From positions 929,791 to 993,790 of the forward strand of contig JAPDOI010000271.1 in NCBI GenBank assembly GCA_029168955.1: DNA of 64,000 nt, given 5' to 3'. The position numbers were made by a program, and so were the translations under genes. Shown in pieces: positions 19,101 to 31,400 of this stretch (position 1 is the first letter of the stretch; each line of letters begins with the position of its first letter). Source of the stretch: Aplectana chamaeleonis. Its lineage: Eukaryota; Nematoda; Chromadorea; Rhabditida; Cosmocercidae. The notes under the pieces were generated by a model. The model ran no database searches. It saw only the letters and a list, made by a program, of their open reading frames with translations, and was not told where the DNA came from.

Positions 19101-22100
19101 CCCGTGGGAATTTCGTAGGGCTTCAGAAGACGTGGTCAGGGTGACGTGGGCATTCAGTAGGGCTTCAGAAGACGTGAACAGTGTGACGTGGGAATTCAGT
19201 AGGGCTTCAGAGGACGCGATCAGAGGGTGACGTGGGAGTTTAATAGGGCTTCAGAAGACGTGATCAGAGGGTCCCGTGGGAATTTCGTATTGCTTCAAAA
19301 GACGTGGTCAGGGTGACGTGGGCATTCTGTAGGGCTTCAAAAGACGTGAACAGTGTGACGTGGGAATTCAGTAGGGCTTCAGAGGACGCGATCAGAGGGT
19401 GACGTGGGAATTTAATAGGGCTTCAGAAGACGTGATCAGAGGGTCCCGTGGGGATTCAGTAGGGCTTCAGAAGACGTGATCAGGGTGACGTGGGTATTCA
19501 GTAGGGCTTCAAAAGACGTGAACAGTGTGACGTGGGAATTCAGTAGGGCTTCAGAGGACGCGATCAGGGTGACGTGGGTATTCAGTAGGGCTTCAGAAGA
19601 CGTGAACAGTTTGACGTGGGAATTCAGTAGGGCTTCAGAGGACGCGATCAGAGGGTGACGTGGGAGTTTAATAGGGCTTCAGAAGACGTGAGCAGAGGGT
19701 CCCGTGGGAATTTCGTAGGGCTTCAGAAGACGTGGTCAGGGTGACGTGGGCATTCAGTAGGGCTTCAGAAGACGTGAACAGTGTGACGTGGGAATTCAGT
19801 AGGGCTTCAGAGGACGCGATCAGAGGGTGACGTGGGAGTTTAATAGGGCTTCAGAAGACGTGATCAGAGGGTCCCGTGGGAATTTCGTAGGGCTTCAGAA
19901 GACGTGGTCAGGGTGACGTGGGCATTCAGTAGGGCTTCAGAAGAAGTGAACAGTGTGAAGTGGGAATTCAGTAGGGCTTCAGAGGACGTGATCAGAGGGT
20001 GACGTGGGAGTTTAATAGGGCTTCAGAAGACGTGAGCAGAGGGTCCCGTGGGAATTTCGTAGGGCTTCAGAATACGTGATCAGGGTGACGTGGGCATTCA
20101 GTAGGGCTTCAGAATACGTGATCAGGGTGACGTGGGAATTCAGTAGGGCTTCAGAGGACGCGATCAGAGGGTGACGTGGGAATTTAATAGGGCTTCAGAA
20201 GACGTGATCAGAGGGTCCCGTGGGAATTTCGTAGGGCTTCAGAAGACGTGGTCAGGGTGACGTGGGCATTCAGTAGGGCTTCAGAAGACGTGAACAGTGT
20301 GACGTGGGAATTCAGTAGGGCTTCAGAGGACGCGATCAGAGGGTGACGTGGGAGTTTAATAGGGCTTCAGAAGACGTGAGCAGAGGGTCCCGTAGGAATT
20401 TCGTATTGCTTCAGAAGACGTGGTCAGGGTGACGTGGGCATTCTGTAGGGCTTCAAAAGACGTGAACAGTGTGACGTGGGAATTCAGTAGGGCTTCAGAG
20501 GACGCGATCAGAGGGTGACGTGGGAATTTAATAGGGCTTCAGAAGACGTGATCAGAGGGTCCCGTGGGGATTCAGTAGGGCTTCAGAAGACGTGATCAGG
20601 GTGACGTGGGTATTCAGTAGGGCTTCAAAAGACGTGAACAGTGTGACGTGGGAATTCAGTAGGGCTTCAGAGGACGCGATCAGGGTGACGTGGGTATTCA
20701 GTAGGGCTTCAGAAGACGTGAACAGTTTGACGTGGGAATTCAGTAGGGCTTCAGAGGACGCGATCAGAGGGTGACGTGGGAGTTTAATAGGGCTTCAGAA
20801 GAGTCGATCAGAGGGTCCCGTGGGAATTTCGTAGGGATTCAGAAGACGTGATCAGGGTGACGTGGGCATTCAGTAGGGCTTCAGAAGACGTCAACAGTGT
20901 GACGTGGGAATTCAGTAGGGCATCAGAGGACGCGATCAGAGGGTGACGTGGGAGTTTAATAGGGCTTCAGAAGACGTGATCAGAGGGTCCCGTGGGAATT
21001 CCGTAGGGCTTCAGAAGACGTGGTCAGGGTGACGTGGGCATTCAGTAGGGCTTCAGAAGACGTGAACAGTGTGACGTGGGAATTCAGTAGGGCTTCAGAG
21101 GACGCGATCAGAGGGTGACGTGGGAGTTTAATAGGGCTTCAGAAGACGTGAGCAGAGGGTCCCGTGGGAATTTCGTAGGGCTTCAGAATACGTGATCAGG
21201 GTGACGTGGGCATTCAGTAGAGCTTCAAAAGACGTGGTCAGGGTGACGTGGGAATTCAGTAGGGCTTCAGAGGACGCGATCAGGGTGACGTGGGCATTCA
21301 GTAGGGCTTCAGAAGACGTGATCAGAGGGTCCCGTGGGAATTCCGTAGGGCTTCAGAAGACGTGATCAGGGTGACGTGGGTATTCAGTAGGGCTTCAGAA
21401 GACGTGAACAGTTTGACGTGGGAATTCAGTAGGGCTTCAGAGGACGCGATCAGAGGGTGACGTGGGAGTTTAATAGGGCTTCAGAAGACGTGATCAGAGG
21501 GTCCCGTGGGAATTTCGTAGGGCTTCAGAAGACGTGGTCAGGGTGACGTGGGCATTCAGTAGGGCTTCAGAAGACGTGAACAGTGTGACGTGGGAATTCA
21601 GTAGGGCTTCAGAGGACGCGATCAGAGGGTGACGTGGGAGTTTAATAGGGCTTCAGAAGACGTGATCAGAGGGTCCCGTGGGAATTTCGTAGGGCTTCAG
21701 AAGACGTGGTCAGGGTGACGTGGGCATTCAGTAGGGCTTCAGAAGACGTGAACAGTGTGACGTGGGAATTCAGTAGGGCTTCAGAGGACGCGATCAGAGG
21801 GTGACGTGGGAGTTTAATAGGGCTTCAGAAGACGTGATCAGAGGGTCCCGTGGGAATTCCGTAGGGCTTCAGAAAACGTGATCAGGGTGACGTGGGTATT
21901 CAGTAGGGCTTCAGAAGACGTGAATAGTGGGACGTGGGGATTCAGTAGGGCTTCAGAAGACGTGATCAGGGTGACGTGGGTATTCAGTAGGGCTTCAGAA
22001 GACGTGAACAGTTTGACGTGGGAATTCAGTAGGGCTTCAGAGGACGCGATCAGAGGGTGACGTGGGAGTTTAATAGGGCTTCAGAAGACGTGATCAGGGT

Positions 22101-25100
22101 GACGTGGGTATTCAGTAGGGCTTCAGAAGACGTGAACAGTTTGACGTGGGAATTCAGTAGGGCTTCAGAAGACGTGATCAGGGTGACGTGGGCATTCAGT
22201 AGGGCTTCAGAAGACGTGAACAGTGTGACGTGGGAATTCAGTAGGGCTTCAGAGGACGCGATCAGAGGGTGACGTGGGAGTTTAATAGGGCTTCAGAGGA
22301 CGCGATCAGGGTGACGTGGGTATTCAGTAGGGCTTCAGAATACGTGATCAGGGTAACGTGGGTATTCAGTAGGGCTTCAGAAGACGTGAATAGTGGGACG
22401 TGGGAATTTCGTAGGGCTTCAGAAGACGTGGTCAGGGTGACGTGGGCATTCAATAGGGCTTCAGAAGACGTGAACAGTGTGACGTGGGAATTCAGTAGGG
22501 CTTCAGAGGACGCGATCAGAGGGTGACGTGGGAATTTAATAGGGCTTCAGAAGACGTGATCAGAGGGTCCCGTGGGGATTTAGTAGGGCTTCAGAAGACG
22601 TGATCAGGGTGACGTGGGTATTCAGTAGGGCTTCAAAAGACGTGAACAGTGTGACGTGGGAATTCAGTAGGGCTTCAGAGGACGCGATCAGGGTGACGTG
22701 GGTATTCAGTAGGGCTTCAGAAGACGTGATCAGAGGGTCCCGTAGGAATTCCGTAGGGCTTCAAAAGACGTGGTCAGGGTGACGTGGGCATTCTGTAGGG
22801 CTTCAAAAGACGTGAACAGTGTGACGTGGGAATTCAGTAGGGCTTCAGAGGACGCGATCAGAGGGTGACGTGGGAATTTAATAGGGCTTCAGAAGGCGTG
22901 ATCAGAGGGTCCCGGGGGAATTTCGTAGGGATTCAGAAGACGTGGTCAGGGTGACATGGGCATTCAGTAGGGCTTCAGAATACGTGATCAGGGTGACGTG
23001 GGAATTCAGTAGGGCTTCAGAGGACGCGATCAGAGGGTGACGTGGGAATTTAATAGGGCTGCAGAAGGCGTGATCAGGGTGACGTGGGAATTCAGTAGGG
23101 CTTCAGAGGACGCGATCAGAGGGTGACGTGGGAGTTTAATAGGGCTTCAGAAGACGTGAACAGTGGGAAGTGGGGATTCAGTGGGGCTTCAGAAGACGTG
23201 ATCAGGGTGACGTGGGTATTCAGTAGGGCTTCAGAAGACGTGAATAGTGGGACGTGGGGATTCAGTAGGGCTTCAGAAGACGTGATCAGGGTGACGTGGG
23301 TATTCAGTAGGGCTTCAGAAGACGTGAACAGTTTGACGTGGGAATTCAGTAGGGCTTCAGAGGACGCGATCAGAGGGTGACGTGGGAGTTTAATAGGGCT
23401 TCAGAAGACGTGAACAGTGTGACGTGGGAATTCAGTAGGGCTTCAGAGGACGCGATCAGAGGGTGACGTGGGAGTTTAATAGGGCTTCAGAAGAGTCGAT
23501 CAGAGGGTCCCGTGGGAATTTCGTAGGGCTTCAGAAGACGTGAACAGTGTGACGTGGGAATTCAGTAGAGCTTCAAAAGACATGAACAGTGGGACGTGGG
23601 GATTCAGTAGGGCTTCAGAGGACGCGATCAGAGGGTGACGTGGGTATTCAGTAGGGCTTCAGAAGGCGTGATCAGAGGGTCCCGTGGGAATCCCGTAGGG
23701 CTTCAGAAGACGTGATCAGGGTGACGTGGGTATTCAGTAGGGCTTCAGAAGACGTGAATAGTGGGACGTGGGGATTCAGTAGGGCTTCAGAAGACGTGAT
23801 CAGGGTGACGTGGGTATTCAGTAGGGCTTCAGAAGACGTGAGCAGAGGGTCCCGTGGGAATTTCGTATTGCTTCAAAAGACGTGGTCAGGGTGACGTGGG
23901 CATTCTGTAGGGCTTCAAAAGACGTGAACAGTGTGACGTGGGAATTCAGTAGGGCTTCAGAGGACGCGATCAGGGTGACGTGGGTATTCAGTAGGGCTTC
24001 AGAAGACGTGAATAGTGGGACGTGGGGATTCAGTAGGGCTTCAGAAGACGTGATCAGGGTGACGTGGGCATTCAGTAGGGCTTCAAAAGACGTGAACAGT
24101 GGGACGTGGGGATTCAGTAGGGCTTCAGAAGACGTGATCAGGGTGACGTGGGTATTCAGTAGGGCTTCAGAAGACGTGAACAGTGTGACGTAGGAATTCA
24201 GTAGGGCTTCAGAGGACGCGATCAGAGGGTGACGTTGGAGTTTAATAGGGCTTCAGAAGACGTGAGCAGAGGGTCCCGTAGGAATTTCGTGTTGCTTCAG
24301 AAGACGTGGTCAGGGTGACGTGGGCATTCTGTAGGGCTTCAAAAGACGTGAACAGTGTGACGTGCGAATTCAGTAGGGCTTCAGAGGACGCGATCAGAGG
24401 GTGACGTGGGAATTTAATAGGGCTGCAGAAGGCGTGATCAGGGTGACGTGGGAATTCAGTAGGGCTTCAGAGGACGCGATCAGAGGGTGACGTGGGAGTT
24501 TAATAGGGCTTCAGAAGACGTGAACAGTGGGAAGTGGGGATTCAGTGGGGCTTCAGAAGACGTGATCAGGGTGACGTGGGTATTCAGTAGGGCTTCAGAA
24601 GACGTGAATAGTGGGACGTGGGGATTCAGTAGGGCTTCAGAAGACGTGATCAGGGTGACGTGGGTATTCAGTAGGGCTTCAGAAGACGTGAACAGTTTGA
24701 CGTGGGCATTCAGTAGAGCTTCAAAAGACGTGGTCAGGGTGGCGTGGGAGTTTAATAGGGCTTCAGAAGAGTCGATCAGAGGGTCCCGGGGGAATTTCGT
24801 AGGGATTCAGAAGACGTGGTCAGGGTGACATGGGCATTCAGTAGGGCTTCAGAATACGTGATCAGGGTGACGTGGGCATTCAGTAGAGCTTCAAAAGACG
24901 TGAACAGTGGGACGTGGGGATTCAGTAGGGCTTCAGAAGACGTGATCAGGGTGACGTGGGTATTCAGTAGGGCTTCAGAAGACGCGATCAGAGGGTGACG
25001 TGGGAATTCCGTAGGGCTTTAGAGGACGCGATCAGAGGGTGACGTGGGAGTTTAATAGGGCTTCAGAAGACGTGATCAGAGGGTGACGTGGGAATTCAGT

Positions 25101-25450
25101 AGGGCTACAGAAGACGTGATCAGGGTCACGTGGGGATTCAGTAGGGCTAGATGACGTGAACAGGGTGTCGTGGGAATTTAGTAGGGCTAGATGACGTGAT
25201 CAGGGTGACGTGGGAATTTAGTAGGGCTACATAATACGTGACCAGGATCACTTGGGGATTCAGGTGTTCTTCAGAAGACGTGTTAAGAGTGACGTGGAAA
25301 TTCAGTAGGGCTTGAGAAGACGTGATAAGGGTGACGTGGGAATTCAGTAGGGCTACAGAAGACGTGATCAGGGTCACGTGGGGATTCAGTAGGGCTTCAG
25401 AAGACGTGATCAGGGTGACGTGGGTATTCAGTAGGGCTTCAGAAGACGTG
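16185..25450 (+). repeat. 42-bp satellite, left zone with higher-order structure
   Basis: Monomers of 42 or 44 bp follow in an order that tends to repeat every four: one with GGCATTCAG and GTGAACAG; one with GAGGACGCGATCAGAG; one with GGGAGTTTAATAGGG; one with CCCGTGGGAATTTCGTA and GTGGTCAG. The 44-bp forms carry an extra AG in GATCAGAGGGT. Longer segments are duplicated too: 16501-17100 recurs at 18301-18900 (offset 1800), 17641-18120 near 19017 (about 1376), 19476-19658 at 20592 (1116), and 23123 onward at 24487 (1364). The zone ends in unusual monomers near 25080-25400 with CTAGATGACGTG and GTGTTCTTCAG. All are in the same orientation. Confidence 0.93.
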
Positions 25451-28400
25451 AATCGGGGTGACGTGGGAATTCAGTAGGGCTTCAGAAGACGTGATCGGGG
25501 TGACGTGGGAATTCAGTAGGGCTTCAGAAGACGTGATCGAGGGTGACGTGGGAGTTCAGTAGGGCTTCAGAAGACGTGATCGAGGGTGACGTGGGAATTC
25601 AGTAGGGCTTCAGAAGACGTGATCGGGGTGACGTGGGAATTCAGTAGGGCTTCAGAAGACGTGATCAGGGTGACGTGGGCATTCAGTAGGGCTTCAGAAG
25701 ACGTGATCGGGGTGACGTGGGAATTCAGTAGGGCTTCAGAAGACGTGATCGAGGGTGACGTGGGAATTCAGTAGGGCTTCAGAAGACGTGATCGGGGTCC
25801 CGTGGGAATTCAGTAGGGCTTCAGAAGACGTGGTCAGGGTGACGTGGGCATTCAGTAGGGCTTCAGAAGACGTGATCAGTGTGACGTGGGAATTCAGTAG
25901 GGCTTCAGAAGACGTGATCGGGGTGACGTGGGAGTTCAGTAGGGCTTCAGAAGACGTGATCAGAGGGACGTGGGAATTCAGTAGGGCTTCAGAAGACGTG
26001 ATCAGGGTGACGTGGGAGTTCAGTAGGGCTTCAGAAGACGTGATCGGTGTGACGTGGGAATTCAGTAGGGCTTCAGAAGACGTGATCGGGGTGACGTGGG
26101 AGTTCAGTAGGGCTTCAGAAGACGTGATCAGAGGGTTACGTGGGAATTCAGTAGGGCTTCAGAAGACGTGATCGGGGTGGCGTGGGAATTCAGTAGGGCT
26201 CCAAAAGACGTGATCGGGGTGACGTGGGAATTCAGTAGGGCTTCAGAAGACGTGATCGGGGTGATGTGGGAGTTCAGTAGGGCTTCAGAAGACGTGATCG
26301 GTGTGACGTGGGAATTCAGTAGGGCTTCAGAAGACGGGATCGGTGTGACGTGGGAATTCAGTAGGGCTTCAGAAGACGTGATCGGGGTGACGTGGGAATC
26401 CAGTAGGGCTTCAGAAGACGTGATCGGGGTGACGTGGGAATTCAGTAGGGCTTCAGAAGACGTGATCGGGGAGAAGTGGGAATTCGGTAGGGCTTTAGAA
26501 GACGTGATCGGGGTGACGTGGGAATTCAGTAGGGCTTCAGAAGACGTGATCGGTGTGACGTGGGAATTCAGTAGGGCTTCAGAAGACGTGATCGAGGGTG
26601 ACGTGGGAGTTCAGTAGGGCTTCAGAAGACGTGATCGGGGTGACGTGGGAATCCAGTAGGGCTTCAGAAGACGTGATAGGGTGACGTGGGAATTCAGTAG
26701 GGCTTCAGAAGACGTGATCGGTGTGACGTGGGAATTCAGTAGGGCTTCAGAAGACGTGATCGGGTGACGTGGGAATTCAGTAGGGCTTCAGAAGACGTGA
26801 TCGGGGTGACGTGGGAATTCAGTAGGGCTTCAGAAGACGTGATCGGGGTGACGTGGGAGTTCAGTAGGGCTTCAGAAGACGTGATCGGTGTGATGTGGGA
26901 ATTCAGTAGGGCTTCAGAGGACCTGATCGAGGAGACGTGGGAGTTCAGTAGGGCTTCAGAAGACGTGATCGGGGTGACGTGGGAGTTCAGTAGGGCTTCA
27001 GAAGACGTGATCGGGGTGACGTGGGAGTTCAGTAGGGCTTCAGAAGACGTGATCGGGGTGACGTGGGAGTTCAGTAGGGCTTCAGAAGACGTGATCGGTG
27101 TGACGTGGGAATTCAGTAGGGCTTCAGAAGACGTGATCGGGGTGACGTGGGAATTCAGTAGGGCTTCAGAAGACGTGATCGAGGGTGACGTGGGAATTCA
27201 GTAGGGCTTCAGAAGACGTGATCAGGGTGACGTGGGAGTTCAGTAGGGCTTCAGAAGACGTGATCGGGGTGACGTGGGAATTCAGTAGGGCTTCAGAAGA
27301 CGTGATCAGAGGGTGACGTGGGAGTTCAGTAGGGCTTCAGAAGACGTGATCAGGGTGACGTGGGAATTCCGTAGGGCTTCAGAAGACGTGATCGGGGTGA
27401 CGTGGGATCTCAGTAGGGCTTCAGAAGACGTGATCAGGGTGACGTGGGAATTCAGTAGGGCTTCAGAAGACGTGATCGGGGTGACGTGGGAATTCAGTAG
27501 GGCTTCAGAAGACGTGATCAGGGTGACGTGGGAAATCAGTAGGGCTTCAGAAGACGTGATCAGGGTGACGTGGGAATTCAGTAGGGCTTCAGAAGACGTG
27601 ATCGGGGTGACGTGGGAGTTCAGTAGGGCTTCAGAAGACGTGATCGGGGTGACGTGGGAATCCAGTAGGGCTTCAGAAGACGTGATCAGGGTGACGTGGG
27701 AATTCAGTAGGGCTTCAGAAGACGTGATCGGGATGGCGTGGGAATTCAGTAGGGCTTCAGAAGACGTGATCGGGGTGACGTGGGAATTCAGTTGGGCTTC
27801 AGAAGACGTGATCGAGGGTGACGTGGGAATTCAGTAGGGCTTCAGAAGACGTGATCGGGGTGACGTGGGAATTCAGTAGGGCTTCAGAAGACGTGATCGG
27901 GGTGACGTGGGAGTTCAGTAGGGCTTCAGAAGACGTGATCAGGGTGACGTGGGAGTTCAGTAGGGCTTCAGAAGACGTGATCGGGGTGACGTGGGAGTTC
28001 AGTAGGGCTTCAGAAGACGTGATCGGGGTGACGTGGGAGTTCAGTAGGGCTTCAGAAGACGTGATCGGGGTGACGTGGGAATTCAGTAGGGCTTCAGAAG
28101 ACGTGATCGGTGTGACGTGGGAGTTCAGTAGGGCTTGAGAAGGCGAGAGCGGGGTGACGTGGGAATTCAGTAGCGCATCAGAAGGCGTGATCGGGGTGAC
28201 GTAGAAATTTAGTAGGACTTCAGAAGACGTGATCGGGGTGCCGTGGGAATTCAGGAGAGCTTCAGAAGACGTGATCGGTGTGACGTGGAAACTCAATAGG
28301 ACTTCAGAAGGCGTGATCGGGGTGACGTAGAAACTTAATAGGGCTTCAGAAGACGTGATCGGGGTGCCGTGGGAATTCAGTAGGGCTTCAGAAGACGTTA

Positions 28401-31400
28401 TCGGGGTGACGTGGGTATTCAGTAGAGCTTTAGAAGACGTGATCAGGGTTACGTGGAAATTCAGTAGGACTTCAGAAAACGTGATCAGGGTGACGTGGGA
28501 ATCCAGAAGACGTTGAACAGGGTGACGTGGGACTTCTGTAAGGCTCCAGAAGACGTGATCGGGGTGACGTGGGTATTCAGTAGAGCTTTAGAAGACGTGA
28601 TCAGGTGTACGTGGGAATCCCGTAGGGCTTCAGAAGACGTTATCGGGGTGACGTGGGTATTCAGTAGAGCTTTAGAAGACGTGATCAGGGTTACGTGGAA
28701 ATTCAGTAGGACTTCAGAAGACGTTATCAAGGTGACGTGGGAATCCAGTAGGGCTTCGGAAGGCGTGATCGGAGTGACTTGGGAATTTAGTAGGGCTTCA
28801 GAAGACGTGATCAGGGTGACGTGGGAAACCAGTAGGGCTTCGGAAGGCGTGATCAGGGTTACGTTAAAATCCAGTAGGACTTCAGAAGACGTGATCGGGG
28901 TGACGTGGGAATTCAGTAGGGCTTCAGAAGACGTGATCGGGGTGACGTGGGAATTCAGTAGGGCTACAGAGGACGTGATCGAGGAGACGTGGGAATTCAG
29001 TAGGGCTTCAGAAGACGTGATCGGTGTGACGTGGGAATTCAGTAGGGCTTCAGAAGACGTGATCGGGGTGACATGGGAATTCAGTACGGCTCCAAAATAC
29101 GTGATCGGGGTGACGTGGGAATTCAGTAGGACTTCAGAAGACGTGATCGGGGCGATGTGGGAGTTCAGTAGGGCTTCAGAAGACGTGATCGGGGTGACGT
29201 GGGAATCCAGTAGGGCTTCAGAAGACGTGATCGGGGTGACGTGGGAATTCAGTAGGGCTTCAGAAGACGTGATCGGGGAGACGTGGGAATTCAGTAGGGC
29301 TTCAGAAGACGTGATCGGGGTGACGTGGGAATTCAGTAGGGCTTCAGAGGACGTGATCGAGGAGACGTGGGAATTCAGTAGGGCTTCAGAAGACGTGATC
29401 GGTGTGACGTGGGAATTCAGTAGGGCTTCAGAAGACGTGATCGGAGTGACGTGGGAGTTCAGTAGGGCTTCAGAAGACGTGATCGGGGTGACGTGGGAGT
29501 TCAGTAGGGCTTCAGAAGACGTGATCGGGGTGACGTGGTAATTCAGTAGGGGTTCAGAAGACGTGATCGGGGTGACGTGGGAAGTCAGTAGGGCTTCAGA
29601 AGACGTGATCGGGGTGACGTGGGAGTTCAGTAGGGCTTCAGAAGACGTGATCGGGGTGACGTGGGAATTTCAGTAGGGCTTCAGAAGACGTGATCGGGGT
29701 GACGTGGTAGTTCAGTAGGGCTTGAGAAGACGTGATCGGGGTGACGTGGGAATTCAGTAGGACTTCAGAAGACGTGATCGGGGCGATGTGGGAGTTCAGT
29801 AGGGCTTCAGAAGACGTGATCGGGGTGACGTGGGAATCCAGTAGGGCTTCAGAAGACGTGATCGGGGTGACGTGGGAGTTCAGTAGGGCTTCAGAAGACG
29901 TGATCGGGGTGACGTGTTAATTCAGTAGGGCTTCAGAAGACGTGATCGGGGTGACGTGGGAGTTCAGTAGGGCTTCAGAAGACGTGATCGGGGTGACGTG
30001 GGAATTCAGTAGGGCTCCAAAAGTCTTGATCGGGGTGACGTGGGAATTCAGTACGGCTTTAGAAGACGTGATCGGTGTGATGTGGGAATTCAGTAGGGCT
30101 TCAGAGGACCTGATCGAGGAGACGTGGGAGTTCAGTAGGGCTTCAGAAGACGTGATCGGGGTGACGTGGGAGTTCAGTAGGGCTTCAGAAGACGTGATCG
30201 GGGTGACGTGGGAGTTCAGTAGGGCTTCAGAAGACGTGATCGGGGTGACGTGGGAGTTCAGTAGGGGTTCAGAAGACGTGATCGGGGTGACGTGTTAATC
30301 CAGTAGGGCTTCAGAAGACGTGATCGGGGTGACGTGTTAATTCAGTAGGGCTTCAGAAGACGTGATCGGGGTGACGTGGGAGTTCAGTAGGGCTTCAGAA
30401 GACGTGATCGGGGTGACGTGGGAGTTCAGTAGGGCTTCAGAAGACGTGATCGGGGTGACGTGTTAATTCAGTAGGGCTTCAGAAGACGTGATCGGGGTGA
30501 CGTGGGAGTTCAGTAGGGCTTCAGAAGACGTGATCGGGGTGACGTGGGAATTCAGTACGGCTTTAGAAGACGTGATCGGTGTGATGTGGGAATTCAGTAG
30601 GGCTTCAGAGGACCTGATCGAGGAGACGTGGGAGTTCAGTAGGGCTTCAGAAGACGTGATCGGGGTGACGTGGGAATTCAGTAGGGCTTCAAAAGACGCG
30701 ATCGGGGTGACGTGGGAATTCAGTAGGGTTTCAGAAGACGTGATCAGGGTGACGTGGGATCTCAGTAGGACTTCAGAACACTTGATCAGGGTGACGTGGG
30801 AATTCAGTAGGGTTTCAGAAGACATGATCAGGGTGACGTGGGAATTCAGTAGGGCTTCAGAGGACCTGATCGAGGAGACGTGGGAGTTCAGTAGGGCTTC
30901 AGAAGACGTGATCGGGGTGACGTGGGAGTTCAGTAGGAGAAGACGTGATCGGGGTGACGTGGGAATTCAGTACGGCTTTAGAAGACGTGATCAGGGTGCC
31001 GTGGGAACTCAGTAGGGCTTCAGAAGACGTGATCGGGGTGACGTGGGAGTTCAGTAGGGCTTCAGAAGACGTGATCGGGGTGACGTGGGAGTTCAGTAGG
31101 GCTTCAGAAGACGTGATCGGGGTGACGTGGGAGTTCAGTAGGGCTTCAGAAGACGTGATCGGGGTGACGTGGGAGTTCAGTAGGGCTTCAGAAGACGTGA
31201 TCGGGGTGACGTGTTGATTCAGTAGGGCTTCAGAAGACGTGATCGGGGTGACGTGGGAGGTCAGTAGGGCTTCAGAAGACGTGATCGTGGTTACGTGGGA
31301 ATTCAGTAGAGCTTCAGAAGACGTGTTTGGTGTGACGTGGAAATTCAGTAGGGCTTCAGAAGACTTGATCGGGGTGACGTGTTAATTCAGTAGGGCTTCA

